Below, piece by piece: positions 1 through 8,788 of a DNA stretch of 32,186 bases. The stretch's first letter is position 1; every line of letters starts with the position of its first letter. The position numbers and the translations under genes were made by a program. Origin of the DNA: Hylemonella gracilis (GTDB lineage: Bacteria; Pseudomonadota; Gammaproteobacteria; Burkholderiales; Burkholderiaceae_C); the NCBI GenBank assembly GCA_945862195.1, contig CAMAXR010000008.1, forward strand, positions 1-32,186. Reading direction: 5' to 3'. The notes under the pieces are model-generated. The model worked only from the letters and a program-made list of their open reading frames with translations. It had not been told where the DNA came from and searched no databases.

Positions 1-123
1 AGGCGGGGCAACCCTGGTAATGGATGATGCGTTTTTGAACATAGGTTTCCTTGCAAGATGGGTGAAGGGGTTCACCATCTTCACTAGGCACCTGAAAAAC
101 TTATTGATCTAACGCAAAGAGGC

Positions 124-618
124 TCAACTCAACCACTTTTTGAACGCCATTTGTGAAGGCGGCCCAATGAATCGTTGCAAGTGACCATTTTGGTCAATCA
201 GAACAACATAAGGGGTCACGTTGGGCCAATTCGGATCCACGCTTTCACGTATCGCGGGTTCATAACCATCAAATGCGTACATCAAGCTCAAGCCTTTGAA
301 GTGGTTGGCATGACGAAGGGCTTGCTTGCCCGAAACGTCCATCATGACCGCAGCCAATGGTATTTTTTTACCTGTCCGGGCAACTTCAGCTTGAATTTTA
401 GAAAATGCATCTGGGCATGTACTGCAATAGGAAGTCGTAAAGAGATAGGCGGCAGGTCTGGGGCCCGTCTGCAAAAGCATCTTCCACGTGTTTTCGTCAA
501 AAACCTGCACATTCAATTTGCTTTGCGGCGGGTGAACATGTTGTGCATAAGTGGACTGGAACCACAGCGCCCCTAGCGTTAGCGTCAGACCTACCCAGTG
601 CTTAAAAGCGAATTTCAT
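124..618 (-). CDS. Secreted thioredoxin/SCO-like protein with CSTCP motif
   Basis: 164 aa ORF; N-terminal signal peptide (MKFAFKHWVGLTLTLGALWFQSTYA) followed by QHVH; CxxCP motif in LFTTSYCSTCPDAF; overlaps the upstream CDS by 17 bp. Confidence 0.75.
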   Translation of the reverse strand: MKFAFKHWVGLTLTLGALWFQSTYAQHVHPPQSKLNVQVFDENTWKMLLQTGPRPAAYLFTTSYCSTCPDAFSKIQAEVARTGKKIPLAAVMMDVSGKQALRHANHFKGLSLMYAFDGYEPAIRESVDPNWPNVTPYVVLIDQNGHLQRFIGPPSQMAFKKWLS

Positions 619-1837
619 GAATTTGAGCCCCTTCTGTATTGCGCCAAACCACTACCATGCGTTGGCCGTTTGCCACCAATCTAGGGTGGTCGTTGTAACC
701 TCTTAACTTACCTAATACCCGCATTGAAAAAGACTTTCCGCCGTCTCTGGAAATCCAAGCCATTAATGAGGTTTCTTGGTTTTGGTAACTCCGCCAAACA
801 ATAGCCACGTCTTGACCAATTGAGGCAACGTCTGCATGTTCGGCCTTGGGGTCAGGCAGCTCCCTCACAGTTGAAAGAATGGGTTTTCCAATCGAATCCA
901 AGCGCCCATAACGAACATTTGAAACGTCTGTGGCTCTTTCTTGACGCAAACCAAACCAAACCACATGGAAATTGTCTCCGCTGTCAACTTTGGCCAGCGC
1001 AAGACCTGGCCCATGATGTGGGCAAGCATTGATTTGCCATTCATCAAAGGTGGATCTTTGTATCTGATTGGGTACCCTGCTTGCAAGGTTTGCGAATGCA
1101 TGGTCACGCGTACTTTCGCCAAAAACATGTCGCCACATAGCCCGCAACTTACCGTCAGAACCTTGTGCCAGGGAGATTCGACAACATTCACATGAATGGT
1201 CTGCCACCTTGGTATCTGGACCAAAGGTTGCACCGCCATCTTTTGAGATCACTTGGTAAACAGCCGCACCTACGTAGGCTTTACCAGCGGTATGCAAGTC
1301 TCGTTTGTCTATCCAAACCACATGCAAATCACCGTAGGCATCAAACGCAATGGATTCAAAACGATGAGTGATGATTTGCCTGTCATGGTGCACGGTAAAA
1401 GGCACCGAAAAGCTGGCGCCCCCATCCGTACTCCGCACCATACGGATCCAGCCTGTATAAGGTTTCTCCAAAGGCCTTGTGTAACTGATGACCACTTGAC
1501 CATTTGGACCAAATGCAATTTTGGGTCTGTTTTCGCCATCCGCAGAAATGGCGTCGCCCTGCGTATCAAGTTTGCGCGGCGCGGACCAGGTGGACAAATC
1601 TGTACTTTGGGCAACAAACAGGTTCGACTGGGCATCCAGACCCACCATCCAAAGAGAGCCATCAGGCGCAAAGCTTGCGCCCGTGGCAAGCTGTGGGCGG
1701 GCGGGGCGCTGAAGTCCCCCGCCAGATACGGGTTTTTCATGCACATGTTGTGCCATGAGGCACGTGGCTTCCACCAGCATCAAAAAAGAACAGATCAGCA
1801 ATTTACATCGGCTCATGTCCGCCCCACTTTTAAACAT
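602..1837 (-). CDS. Secreted sialidase/BNR-repeat beta-propeller-like protein with CECC and CPHH motifs
   Basis: 411 aa ORF; signal peptide; repeated S.DGG.(S/T)F Asp-box-like motifs (RSTDGGASFSVPF, SKDGGATFGPD, SRDGGKSFSMR); Cys/His motifs HSCECCR and NACPHHGPG; alternative start at 1816. Confidence 0.75.
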   Translation of the reverse strand: MFKSGADMSRCKLLICSFLMLVEATCLMAQHVHEKPVSGGGLQRPARPQLATGASFAPDGSLWMVGLDAQSNLFVAQSTDLSTWSAPRKLDTQGDAISADGENRPKIAFGPNGQVVISYTRPLEKPYTGWIRMVRSTDGGASFSVPFTVHHDRQIITHRFESIAFDAYGDLHVVWIDKRDLHTAGKAYVGAAVYQVISKDGGATFGPDTKVADHSCECCRISLAQGSDGKLRAMWRHVFGESTRDHAFANLASRVPNQIQRSTFDEWQINACPHHGPGLALAKVDSGDNFHVVWFGLRQERATDVSNVRYGRLDSIGKPILSTVRELPDPKAEHADVASIGQDVAIVWRSYQNQETSLMAWISRDGGKSFSMRVLGKLRGYNDHPRLVANGQRMVVVWRNTEGAQIHEIRF

Positions 1838-1840
1838 CTT

Positions 1841-3985
1841 TTATTTCCAAACCACATCCACACCTGCATACAAGCTCAACGGCAAGGCCGGTGAATAAAC
1901 AGGCGTATTAGAAGACACTGACGCACTGTCGGCATAGCGTTTGTCGGTCAAATTCATCACCCGCACGAACCCTTGAACGTCTTTAGAAAGGTCTTGGCTG
2001 AATCTCAAGTTAAAAATGTCATGCCCAGGGTATTTTCCGTAAGTGGCTGAGTTGGAGTCCTCAAGCCAATACTCACCCAAGCTGATCCACTCAAGCTGGG
2101 CCATGGTGCCGTTTTTAGGCTTCCATGTGAGCCGTGTGTTGCCGATAAACCTTGGTGCCGTGGCCATTTCGTTACCTGAGTAGGTGGCGTTTGTACTGCC
2201 CGAAACCACCCAATCGACATATTTGTGTACCGCATAGGCCATTGCAGTGTCCACCCGCCACTGACGGTTAAAGGCTTTGCCCAAGGCCAATTCAATACCG
2301 GAGTGTTCAGTTTGACCCGCATTGACCGTGGTGTTCACGTTGGTTGTAAGGTCTTTTTGACTTACCAAATCATCACGCTTGACCAATTGGTACATCGCCA
2401 CGTCATAGGCCCACCCATTGCTCATGCCTCGCCATCCAAACTCCAGTTGTTGCGCCTTGATGGGTTTAAGAGCCAAGGCGAGCTGTGCTTTGGTCAAAGC
2501 AGTGCTAGATGATGTGACCGAACCTGCACGAAACAGTTGGCTTTCTGAGGGTGCCCTGAACCCATAATTGAATGAGGAATACAAGGTGTCAGTTGAGTTC
2601 AAAGCATAAGTGGCCGCCAGCTTGGGACTCAAACTGGTGTAGTTCATGTTGGCAGACTGAACTTGTCCGTAATATCGTGTGGACATTTGGGTGGTTGCTG
2701 ACGCGTTGTTGGTCATGTCGAAAGTCATGCTGTCAAAACGTGCTCCTGCCGTTAAACGAAATTTGTCCGCTGGAGTCCACTCCCCTTGTGCGTAAGGAGA
2801 AATGCTTTGGTAGATCACGTTGTAGTCGTAAATTTTGGCCCCTGTTGCGTAACTCTTATATGAAGTTGCTCCGCTGGTGGTAGTGGTTGTGGTCAACGAC
2901 AAGCCGTTTTCAGACCTTCTCCCTGGGCTACGGTCTATGTCAAGCCCCACTATCAGCCGTGGCTTGTAAGGACCTTCGTAGTCTTTTCTCCATTTGGCCA
3001 TCACACCCAAAGAAAACACATTGGTGACTTCATTGCGCGGGTCACTTGATAGGTTGTAAGAACCGTTCAAATCCATATAGTTGCTGCGCAAGTAAGGGGT
3101 GATACTCAGCAAGGTGTTATCGGTCTCCTTTTCATATTGAGTAGACAGACGCAGCGCCTCTACCTTTCGCCAAGCCACAGAGAAGTAGTTGTATGTGGGG
3201 TTATTGATGTAGTCCTGATAGCGCAGAGCTGAATTGGCCCCCGTTTGTTGGTCAATTTTGGTGTAGCCCAAAATGGTTTTAATCAAAGCCCCTTGACCCA
3301 GATCTTTGTCTTGCCTGAAGTTCACACTTTGGCGGTCATAAGCAGTTTTATCTCTCCAGCCATCTGTGTGGGTCAAATTGGCGCCGATCCTGACAGCTCC
3401 GTTAGCCACACCAGTGGTCCCGTCTAACAAAACGCGTCTCCAGCCAAAAGTTCCAGCCTCGCCCGTTAAAGATACGCTTGGGGTTGAGAACGGCACTCTT
3501 GACAAGATATTCACAATACCTGCGATGGCATCCGAACCGTACAAAGCAGGGCCTGGGCCTTTGAGCACTTCAATACCCCCTGCTTGAGGAATGTTGGTTT
3601 CGTAAAGAGCGTTGTGGTTAAAGAACCCTGTGGCACGCGTCGGAACACCGTCTTCCAAAAACAAATAAACAGGGTTGGTATTGAAGGGTTGCCGTATGGC
3701 GGTGGAGTGACCTTCCCCATTGGTAACGGCAACTGCAGCCCCGGGCACTTGGCTGATGATCTGTTGAGGGTGCATAGGACCCGTGGTGCGAATGGCACTT
3801 TCAGTGATGATGCCTACAGAGGCGGAGGACTGCATCAGCTGTGTTTGCTCTCGGCTGCCCGTCACTGTCACAGCATCTAGAAAAGACGGCTCCTTGTCCG
3901 AGGGTGGCGAGATGTTTTGCGCCCATAGTGGAAAAACGAAAGGGGCGGCCAATGACATGGCCCTAATAAGTTTGGTGGTTTGCAT
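1841..3985 (-). CDS. TonB-dependent outer-membrane receptor
   Basis: 714 aa; signal peptide, plug region (TVTGSREQTQLMQSSASVGIITE..., GGIEVLKGPGPALYGSDAIAGIVNIL), C-terminal beta barrel; 3 bp upstream of the BNR gene. Confidence 0.92.
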   Translation of the reverse strand: MQTTKLIRAMSLAAPFVFPLWAQNISPPSDKEPSFLDAVTVTGSREQTQLMQSSASVGIITESAIRTTGPMHPQQIISQVPGAAVAVTNGEGHSTAIRQPFNTNPVYLFLEDGVPTRATGFFNHNALYETNIPQAGGIEVLKGPGPALYGSDAIAGIVNILSRVPFSTPSVSLTGEAGTFGWRRVLLDGTTGVANGAVRIGANLTHTDGWRDKTAYDRQSVNFRQDKDLGQGALIKTILGYTKIDQQTGANSALRYQDYINNPTYNYFSVAWRKVEALRLSTQYEKETDNTLLSITPYLRSNYMDLNGSYNLSSDPRNEVTNVFSLGVMAKWRKDYEGPYKPRLIVGLDIDRSPGRRSENGLSLTTTTTTSGATSYKSYATGAKIYDYNVIYQSISPYAQGEWTPADKFRLTAGARFDSMTFDMTNNASATTQMSTRYYGQVQSANMNYTSLSPKLAATYALNSTDTLYSSFNYGFRAPSESQLFRAGSVTSSSTALTKAQLALALKPIKAQQLEFGWRGMSNGWAYDVAMYQLVKRDDLVSQKDLTTNVNTTVNAGQTEHSGIELALGKAFNRQWRVDTAMAYAVHKYVDWVVSGSTNATYSGNEMATAPRFIGNTRLTWKPKNGTMAQLEWISLGEYWLEDSNSATYGKYPGHDIFNLRFSQDLSKDVQGFVRVMNLTDKRYADSASVSSNTPVYSPALPLSLYAGVDVVWK

Positions 3986-4013
3986 ATGCGCTCACAAAAA
4001 AATCCAAGAAAAG

Positions 4014-4042
4014 AATCGCCCACCCCCAAAGGCATGGCGATT
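4014..4042 (-). terminator. Candidate intrinsic terminator/attenuator between the DUF2946-like gene and the TonB receptor gene
   Basis: On the minus strand: AATCGCC-N15-GGCGATT hairpin followed by CTTTTCTTGGATTTTTTT. Confidence 0.45.
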
Positions 4043-4059
4043 AAATGGCTTTGAAGTTT

Positions 4060-4416
4060 TTAGGAGAACGCAGGGGGGCCGCGTGGCGGCAGGGGAGATA
4101 AAGTCCAACCTGCAATGGTTGCAGAGGGAATGCTTTTGAGGGCGTATGCCAACGGGCTGGGTGGCTCAGCTTTGAAAGCCAACTCACATGGCGGCGCGCT
4201 TGGTGTGGTGCACAGTGGGCAATCGAGTTTTTGGACTGTGGATTTACCGTCCGCATCGTCGCCGGTCTGAACCAGCTTCATCACCCCAGCGCCGGAACAC
4301 ACCAAATCCATAGATTGCGGTTTGAAAATAGGCGAAGCCACCGCAATGCCCACGCTCAGCACAAACCACACCAGCCACAAGCGGGGTAAAAGTTTTATGC
4401 TGCGAAGTTTGTGCAT
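4060..4416 (-). CDS. DUF2946-like small exported protein
   Basis: 118 aa; N-terminal hydrophobic segment, CPLC motif (KLDCPLCTTPSAPP); divergent from a PCuAC gene, a common copper-gene context. Confidence 0.6.
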   Translation of the reverse strand: MHKLRSIKLLPRLWLVWFVLSVGIAVASPIFKPQSMDLVCSGAGVMKLVQTGDDADGKSTVQKLDCPLCTTPSAPPCELAFKAEPPSPLAYALKSIPSATIAGWTLSPLPPRGPPAFS

Positions 4417-4460
4417 GGAGTCAATTATCCAAGATTAAGGGGTTGGCATCCCTTACCATT

Positions 4461-4486
4461 TCAATTACCTGTGTCAATTACCTTTG
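4461..4486. repeat. Tandem 13-bp direct repeat in a divergent promoter region
   Basis: TCAATTACCTGTG (4461-4473) immediately followed by TCAATTACCTTTG (4474-4486); 12/13 identical; weaker related copy TCAATTATCCAAG at 4421-4433. Confidence 0.7.
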
Positions 4487-4529
4487 TGATAGCCCCAAGT
4501 TTTCTTCAACCTACTATTTGAATTTCAAC

Positions 4530-5063
4530 ATGACCACACCCAAATCACATGCCCTCAAAACCTACTGTTTCAGTCTGGTAGCGCTCACCACTTTGGCCCT
4601 TACAGCCTTCAGCCACGCCCAAACCACCAACATCGATGTCAAAGACGCATGGGTGCGCACCAGTGTTCAGGGGCAAAAAGCCACGGGTGCTTTTATGAAC
4701 ATCACCGCCAAAGACGACGCCAAGCTCGTGGGCGCGTCTTCTCCCGTCGCGGGCCTGGGTGAGGTTCACGAGATGAAGATGGAAGGCGACGTGATGAAAA
4801 TGCGCGCCATACCCGCCCTAGACCTGCCCGCAGGCAAAACCGTGGCGCTCAAACCCGGCGGTTTTCATGTGATGCTGATGGACCTGAAAACCCCACTCAA
4901 AAAAGACAGCACCATTCCGCTCACCTTGCGGTTTAAAGATGCCCAGGGCAAAGAGTCCACCCTAAACTTGCAGGTGAATGTGAGCACTCAGGCCCCTGGC
5001 GCCTCTTCTTCAGGTAGCATGCCCGGCCATATGCAAAATGCCCCCATGGGACATAAACATTAA
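4530..5063 (+). CDS. PCuAC family periplasmic copper chaperone
   Basis: Signal peptide, DAWVRTSVQGQKATGAFMNITAKDDAKLVGASSPVAGLGEVHEMKMEGDVMKMR...GGFHVMLMDL pattern; Met/His-rich tail PGHMQNAPMGHKH; start chosen at MTTPKSH rather than the ORF start at 4443. Confidence 0.88.
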   Translation: MTTPKSHALKTYCFSLVALTTLALTAFSHAQTTNIDVKDAWVRTSVQGQKATGAFMNITAKDDAKLVGASSPVAGLGEVHEMKMEGDVMKMRAIPALDLPAGKTVALKPGGFHVMLMDLKTPLKKDSTIPLTLRFKDAQGKESTLNLQVNVSTQAPGASSSGSMPGHMQNAPMGHKH

Positions 5064-5089
5064 ATTTGATTTTTTGATCTGGAGACCTC

Positions 5090-5971
5090 ATGAAAATTGC
5101 ACGCGTTGAAGCCGCCGGCCAAATTTCCCCCGCTTTGGTGGACGAAGCCCAACAAAAAGTGGCCCTGCTAGGCGGCTACTTGGCGGATCACCCCAACCCA
5201 GTGCTGCAGGTCATCCAGCACGGCATTACCGAGGCCCAACTGCTCGAGCAAGTGCGCGGCCATGCAGCCATGTCTGAGGTGAAGTTTTTGTCGCCCCTGT
5301 CGGCCTTTTTGCGCAACCCTTTTGCGGTGGGAAAAAACTACCATGAGCATGCGGTGGAGTTTGACAAAAGCGGCTTTAACGCCACTTCGGGCGCGGCATC
5401 GGCCATTCCCACCCACCCGCAAATTTTCACCAAAGCCACCACCACCCTCAATGGACCTACCGACCCCATTCGCTTCAACCCCAAGCACACCCAGTCTGTA
5501 GATTACGAGGGCGAAATTGGTGTGGTCATCGGCACCACCTGCCGCAACGTGAGCAAAGCCGACGCCATGAAACAGGTATGGGGATTTGTGGCCCTGAACG
5601 ACGTGACCGCCCGCGACCTCCAAAAAAACCATGCTCAGTGGTTTTTGGGTAAATCGCTTGACGGCTTTTGCCCGCTTGGCCCTTGGATCACCACCTCCGA
5701 CGAAGCCCCCACTGATATGCACATGCAAGTGTGGGTCAATGGCGAACAACGCCAAAAAGCTCATATTTCGCAGCTGATTTTTGATGTGCCTACCCTCATT
5801 GAAACCATGACCGCAGCCATGACGCTGCTGCCGGGCGACATCATTGCCACCGGCACCTCGGTGGGCGTGGGCGTGGGCTTTAACCCACCCAAGTTTTTGC
5901 GCCATGGCGACGTGGTTCGTGTGGCCATTTCGGGCTTGGGCGAGCTCCAAAACCCCATTGAGGAAATTTAA
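5090..5971 (+). CDS. Fumarylacetoacetate hydrolase (FAH) family protein
   Basis: 293 aa; FAH motifs VGKNYHEHA, DYEGEIGVVIG, GFVALNDVTARDLQ, GKSLDGFCPLGPWI, PGDIIATGTSVGVG. Confidence 0.9.
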   Translation: MKIARVEAAGQISPALVDEAQQKVALLGGYLADHPNPVLQVIQHGITEAQLLEQVRGHAAMSEVKFLSPLSAFLRNPFAVGKNYHEHAVEFDKSGFNATSGAASAIPTHPQIFTKATTTLNGPTDPIRFNPKHTQSVDYEGEIGVVIGTTCRNVSKADAMKQVWGFVALNDVTARDLQKNHAQWFLGKSLDGFCPLGPWITTSDEAPTDMHMQVWVNGEQRQKAHISQLIFDVPTLIETMTAAMTLLPGDIIATGTSVGVGVGFNPPKFLRHGDVVRVAISGLGELQNPIEEI

Positions 5972-5972
5972 G

Positions 5973-6971
5973 ATGACAAACCGTACCCTATTCCAAGCTG
6001 CGCTTTATGGTGCGGCCGTATTGGTGGGCGCCTTAAGCCCATGGCTGGCCACCCCCGCGCTGGCCGAAGACGATTACCCTGCACGCGCCATCACCATGGT
6101 GGTGCCGTTTCCGCCTGGTGGCGTAGCCGACACCGTGGGCCGCCCTGTGGCCGAAGCCATGGGTCGCGCCCTGAAGCAAACCCTGGTGGTGGAAAACAAA
6201 GGCGGCGCCGGTGGCGGCATTGGCATGGCGCAAGTGGCCAAAGCCCGTGGCGACGGCTACAACGTGCTGATGTCGCTTTCCTCGATTGTGGTGCTGCCCG
6301 AGGCCGACAAAGTGCTCAAGCGCTCGCCCTTGTTCACACTGGACCAGCTCAAGCCCATTGCCCGCTTTACCGCCGACCCCACCGCCTTGGTGGTGCGTGC
6401 CGACAGCCCTTGGAAAACCTACGCCGACTTCATTGCCTTGGCCAAAGCACGGCCCGGGGCCGTGACCTTTGGCTCCAGCGGCAACTACGGCACCATGCAT
6501 GTGCCTATGGAACAGCTCAAGGCCGCCACCGGCACTTACATGCTGCACGTGCCCTACACCGGTGCGGGTCCAGCTGTGTTGGCCCTGCTGGCCGGTCAAA
6601 TTGACGCCGTGGCCACCGGCCCTTCTAGCGTGATGCAACACGTGCGTGCTGGCAAGCTGCGCATCTTGGCGCACTGGGGCGATGCACGCTTGGCCGCCAT
6701 TCCTGAAGTGCCCAGTTTTAAAGAGCTGGGCGTGCCGATTCAGTATTCGCAATGGTCGGGCCTGTTTGTACCGGCTTCCACCCCTGAACCTGTGGTGGCC
6801 AAGCTGCGCCAAGCCGCACGAGCCGCAGCTCAAGACGAGCGTGCCCGCAACGCCTTGGTGGCTGCAGGCACCAGCTTTCAGTACCTGGACGCTCCAGAAT
6901 TTGAACGCTTTGTGCAAACCGATGCCCGCCAAATGATCGGCTTGGTGCAGCGCATTGGTCGTCTTGAATAA
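5973..6971 (+). CDS. Bug/TctC-family tripartite tricarboxylate transporter substrate-binding protein
   Basis: Signal peptide; YPARAITMVVPFPPGGVADTVGRPVAEAM, VENKGGAGGGIG, DGYNVL; start at 5973 just after the FAH gene. Confidence 0.92.
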   Translation: MTNRTLFQAALYGAAVLVGALSPWLATPALAEDDYPARAITMVVPFPPGGVADTVGRPVAEAMGRALKQTLVVENKGGAGGGIGMAQVAKARGDGYNVLMSLSSIVVLPEADKVLKRSPLFTLDQLKPIARFTADPTALVVRADSPWKTYADFIALAKARPGAVTFGSSGNYGTMHVPMEQLKAATGTYMLHVPYTGAGPAVLALLAGQIDAVATGPSSVMQHVRAGKLRILAHWGDARLAAIPEVPSFKELGVPIQYSQWSGLFVPASTPEPVVAKLRQAARAAAQDERARNALVAAGTSFQYLDAPEFERFVQTDARQMIGLVQRIGRLE

Positions 6972-7021
6972 CGCAATTTCATACCACCAGCACCTTATAA
7001 CGACACCCAAGGAGACAACCC

Positions 7022-8056
7022 ATGAAAACGCTTCAACTGCTTAAAACCAACTTTATACAAACTGGCTTGCTGTGCGCCAGTACCCTGTTGCTCAGTGGCG
7101 TGCTGCATACCGCCGCAGCTCAAACCGCAGCCAGCGCCCCTCAAGCCGGCGCGGCCCAAGGCTACCCCAACCGTCCGGTCAAAATTGTGGTGCCCTTTGC
7201 GGCCAGCGGCCCGGCCGACATTTATGCCCGCTTTATTGCCCAGCGTTTGGGCGACGAACTCAAGCAAACCTTTGTGGTGGAAAACAAGCCCGGTGCGGGC
7301 TCCATCATTGGCACCGACTTTGCCGCCAAATCGCCCGCCGATGGCTACACGCTGTTGATGATGTCCAACACCCAAACCATCAACGAGTCGCTCACGCCCA
7401 ACAAGCCCTTTGCCCTCATGCGCGACTTTGTGGCGGTGTCGCCCATCAATTCTTCAGACTTGATGTTGGTGGTGCACCCCTCTGTGCCGGCCAAAACCGT
7501 GGGCGAGCTGATTGCCTTGGCCAAAACCAAACCCGGAAAAATCAACTACGCTTCTTCCGGTAACGGCACGCCCTACCACATGGCAGGCGAGTTGTTTAAA
7601 TACTTGGCTGGTGTGGACATGACGCACATTCCCTACAAAGGCAGTGCTGCCGCCCGCACCGACGTGGTGGGCGGTCAGGTAGACGTGATGATTGACGCCG
7701 TGACCACCATGACCGAGTTTTCGCGCGATGGCCGCGTGCGTGGTTTGGCCACCACAGGTCGCAAGCGCTCCACGGTCATGCCCGACATGCCCACCGTGGC
7801 CGAGGCCGGTTTGCCCAAGTACGAAATGAGCATTTGGCTGGGCATCATGGCCCCCAAAGGCACCCCCGCCCCCATCGTGGCACGCCTGAATGAAGAAATT
7901 CGCAAAATTTTGAGCCGCCCCGAAGTGCGTGACGCTTGGGCCAAGCAAGGCGCGTTTCCCATGATCATGTCCACCAACGAGTTCACCCAGTTTTTGGATG
8001 CCGACATTGCCCAGTGGGCCACCGTGGTGAAAGTGTCTGGCGCCAAGCCCGACTGA
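7022..8056 (+). CDS. Bug/TctC-family substrate-binding protein
   Basis: 344 aa; signal peptide; YPNRPVKIVVPFAASGPADIYARFIAQRL, VENKPGAGSIIGTDFAAKSPADGYTLL; AAGGAGACA ribosome-binding region. Confidence 0.92.
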   Translation: MKTLQLLKTNFIQTGLLCASTLLLSGVLHTAAAQTAASAPQAGAAQGYPNRPVKIVVPFAASGPADIYARFIAQRLGDELKQTFVVENKPGAGSIIGTDFAAKSPADGYTLLMMSNTQTINESLTPNKPFALMRDFVAVSPINSSDLMLVVHPSVPAKTVGELIALAKTKPGKINYASSGNGTPYHMAGELFKYLAGVDMTHIPYKGSAAARTDVVGGQVDVMIDAVTTMTEFSRDGRVRGLATTGRKRSTVMPDMPTVAEAGLPKYEMSIWLGIMAPKGTPAPIVARLNEEIRKILSRPEVRDAWAKQGAFPMIMSTNEFTQFLDADIAQWATVVKVSGAKPD

Positions 8057-8751
8057 TGCAACTGCACCTTTTGAGCGGCGGCGCGGCAGCCGCAGTGGTT
8101 CGGGCGGTTCAGCCCGCCTTTGAGGCAGACACCGGCTGCCAAATTGTGGGCACCTACAGCGCTGTGGGCGATATGCGCGACCAACTGCTGGCCGGCCAAC
8201 CCTGCGACCTCATCATCCTGACCCGAACCCTGGTGGATGCGCTGGTGGCCTCGGGCCATGTGGTGGCGGGCAGCACCCGCTCTTTGGGCTTGGTCAAAAC
8301 GGGCATTGCCGTCAAAAGCGGCACGCCGTTTCCGCCCATTTCCACACGACAAGACGTGTTGGCCTTGCTTTCTAAGGCGCGCGGCATTTATTTTCCTGAC
8401 GCAGCCAAAGCCACGGCGGGCATTCACTTTATAAAGGTGCTGCAAGCCCTGGGGCTGGACCAGACCCAGCGCGGCGCGCTGCGCCAGTACCCCAACGGGG
8501 CCACCGCCATGCGCGAAATGGCCGCCAACCCCGAGCCCGATTTGGTGGGCTGCACCCAGGCTACCGAAATCAACTACACCCCCGGGGTGGACTACGTAGG
8601 CAACCTGCCGCCCGAGTTTGAATTGGCCACCGACTACACGTTGGGCGTGTGCACCCAATCTGCCCGACCCCAGTTGGCGCATTTGCTGGCAGACTGGCTG
8701 ACGGGCGAGCCCACACAAGCCGTGCGCCGCCAAGGCGGTTTTGAGTTTTAA
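8056..8751 (+). CDS. ModA-like (type 2 periplasmic-binding fold) substrate-binding domain protein, no obvious signal peptide
   Basis: Start overlaps the upstream stop (TGATG); LHLLSGGAAAAVVRAVQPAFEADTGCQIVGTYSAVGDMRDQLLAGQPCDLIILT resembles ModA/YvgL-type proteins. Confidence 0.75.
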   Translation: MQLHLLSGGAAAAVVRAVQPAFEADTGCQIVGTYSAVGDMRDQLLAGQPCDLIILTRTLVDALVASGHVVAGSTRSLGLVKTGIAVKSGTPFPPISTRQDVLALLSKARGIYFPDAAKATAGIHFIKVLQALGLDQTQRGALRQYPNGATAMREMAANPEPDLVGCTQATEINYTPGVDYVGNLPPEFELATDYTLGVCTQSARPQLAHLLADWLTGEPTQAVRRQGGFEF

Positions 8752-8788
8752 GCACGCACACCCCTAGTCCTTTACTGGAGCATGCCTG

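Noticed and set aside
602-1837. Considered a true exo-alpha-sialidase
   Set aside because: Only Asp-box-like propeller repeats are supported; no sialic acid genes nearby, and Cys/His motifs and context favour a metal-linked role.
5168-5950. 260-aa minus-strand ORF antisense to the FAH gene
   Set aside because: Shadow ORF; plus-strand FAH motifs are unambiguous.
6033-7010. 325-aa minus-strand ORF antisense to a Bug gene
   Set aside because: His/Gly-rich low-information translation with no domain; the opposite frame encodes a clear Bug protein. Typical shadow ORF of GC-rich coding DNA.
7675-8733. 352-aa minus-strand ORF
   Set aside because: Spans two clearly coding plus-strand genes in antisense; composition is repetitive and no family motif was recognised.
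8056-8751. Considered calling this modA (molybdate binding) to supply the Mo hydroxylase
   Set aside because: No signal peptide evident, no modBC, and it is 12 kb from the Mo enzyme; only the fold resemblance is supported.
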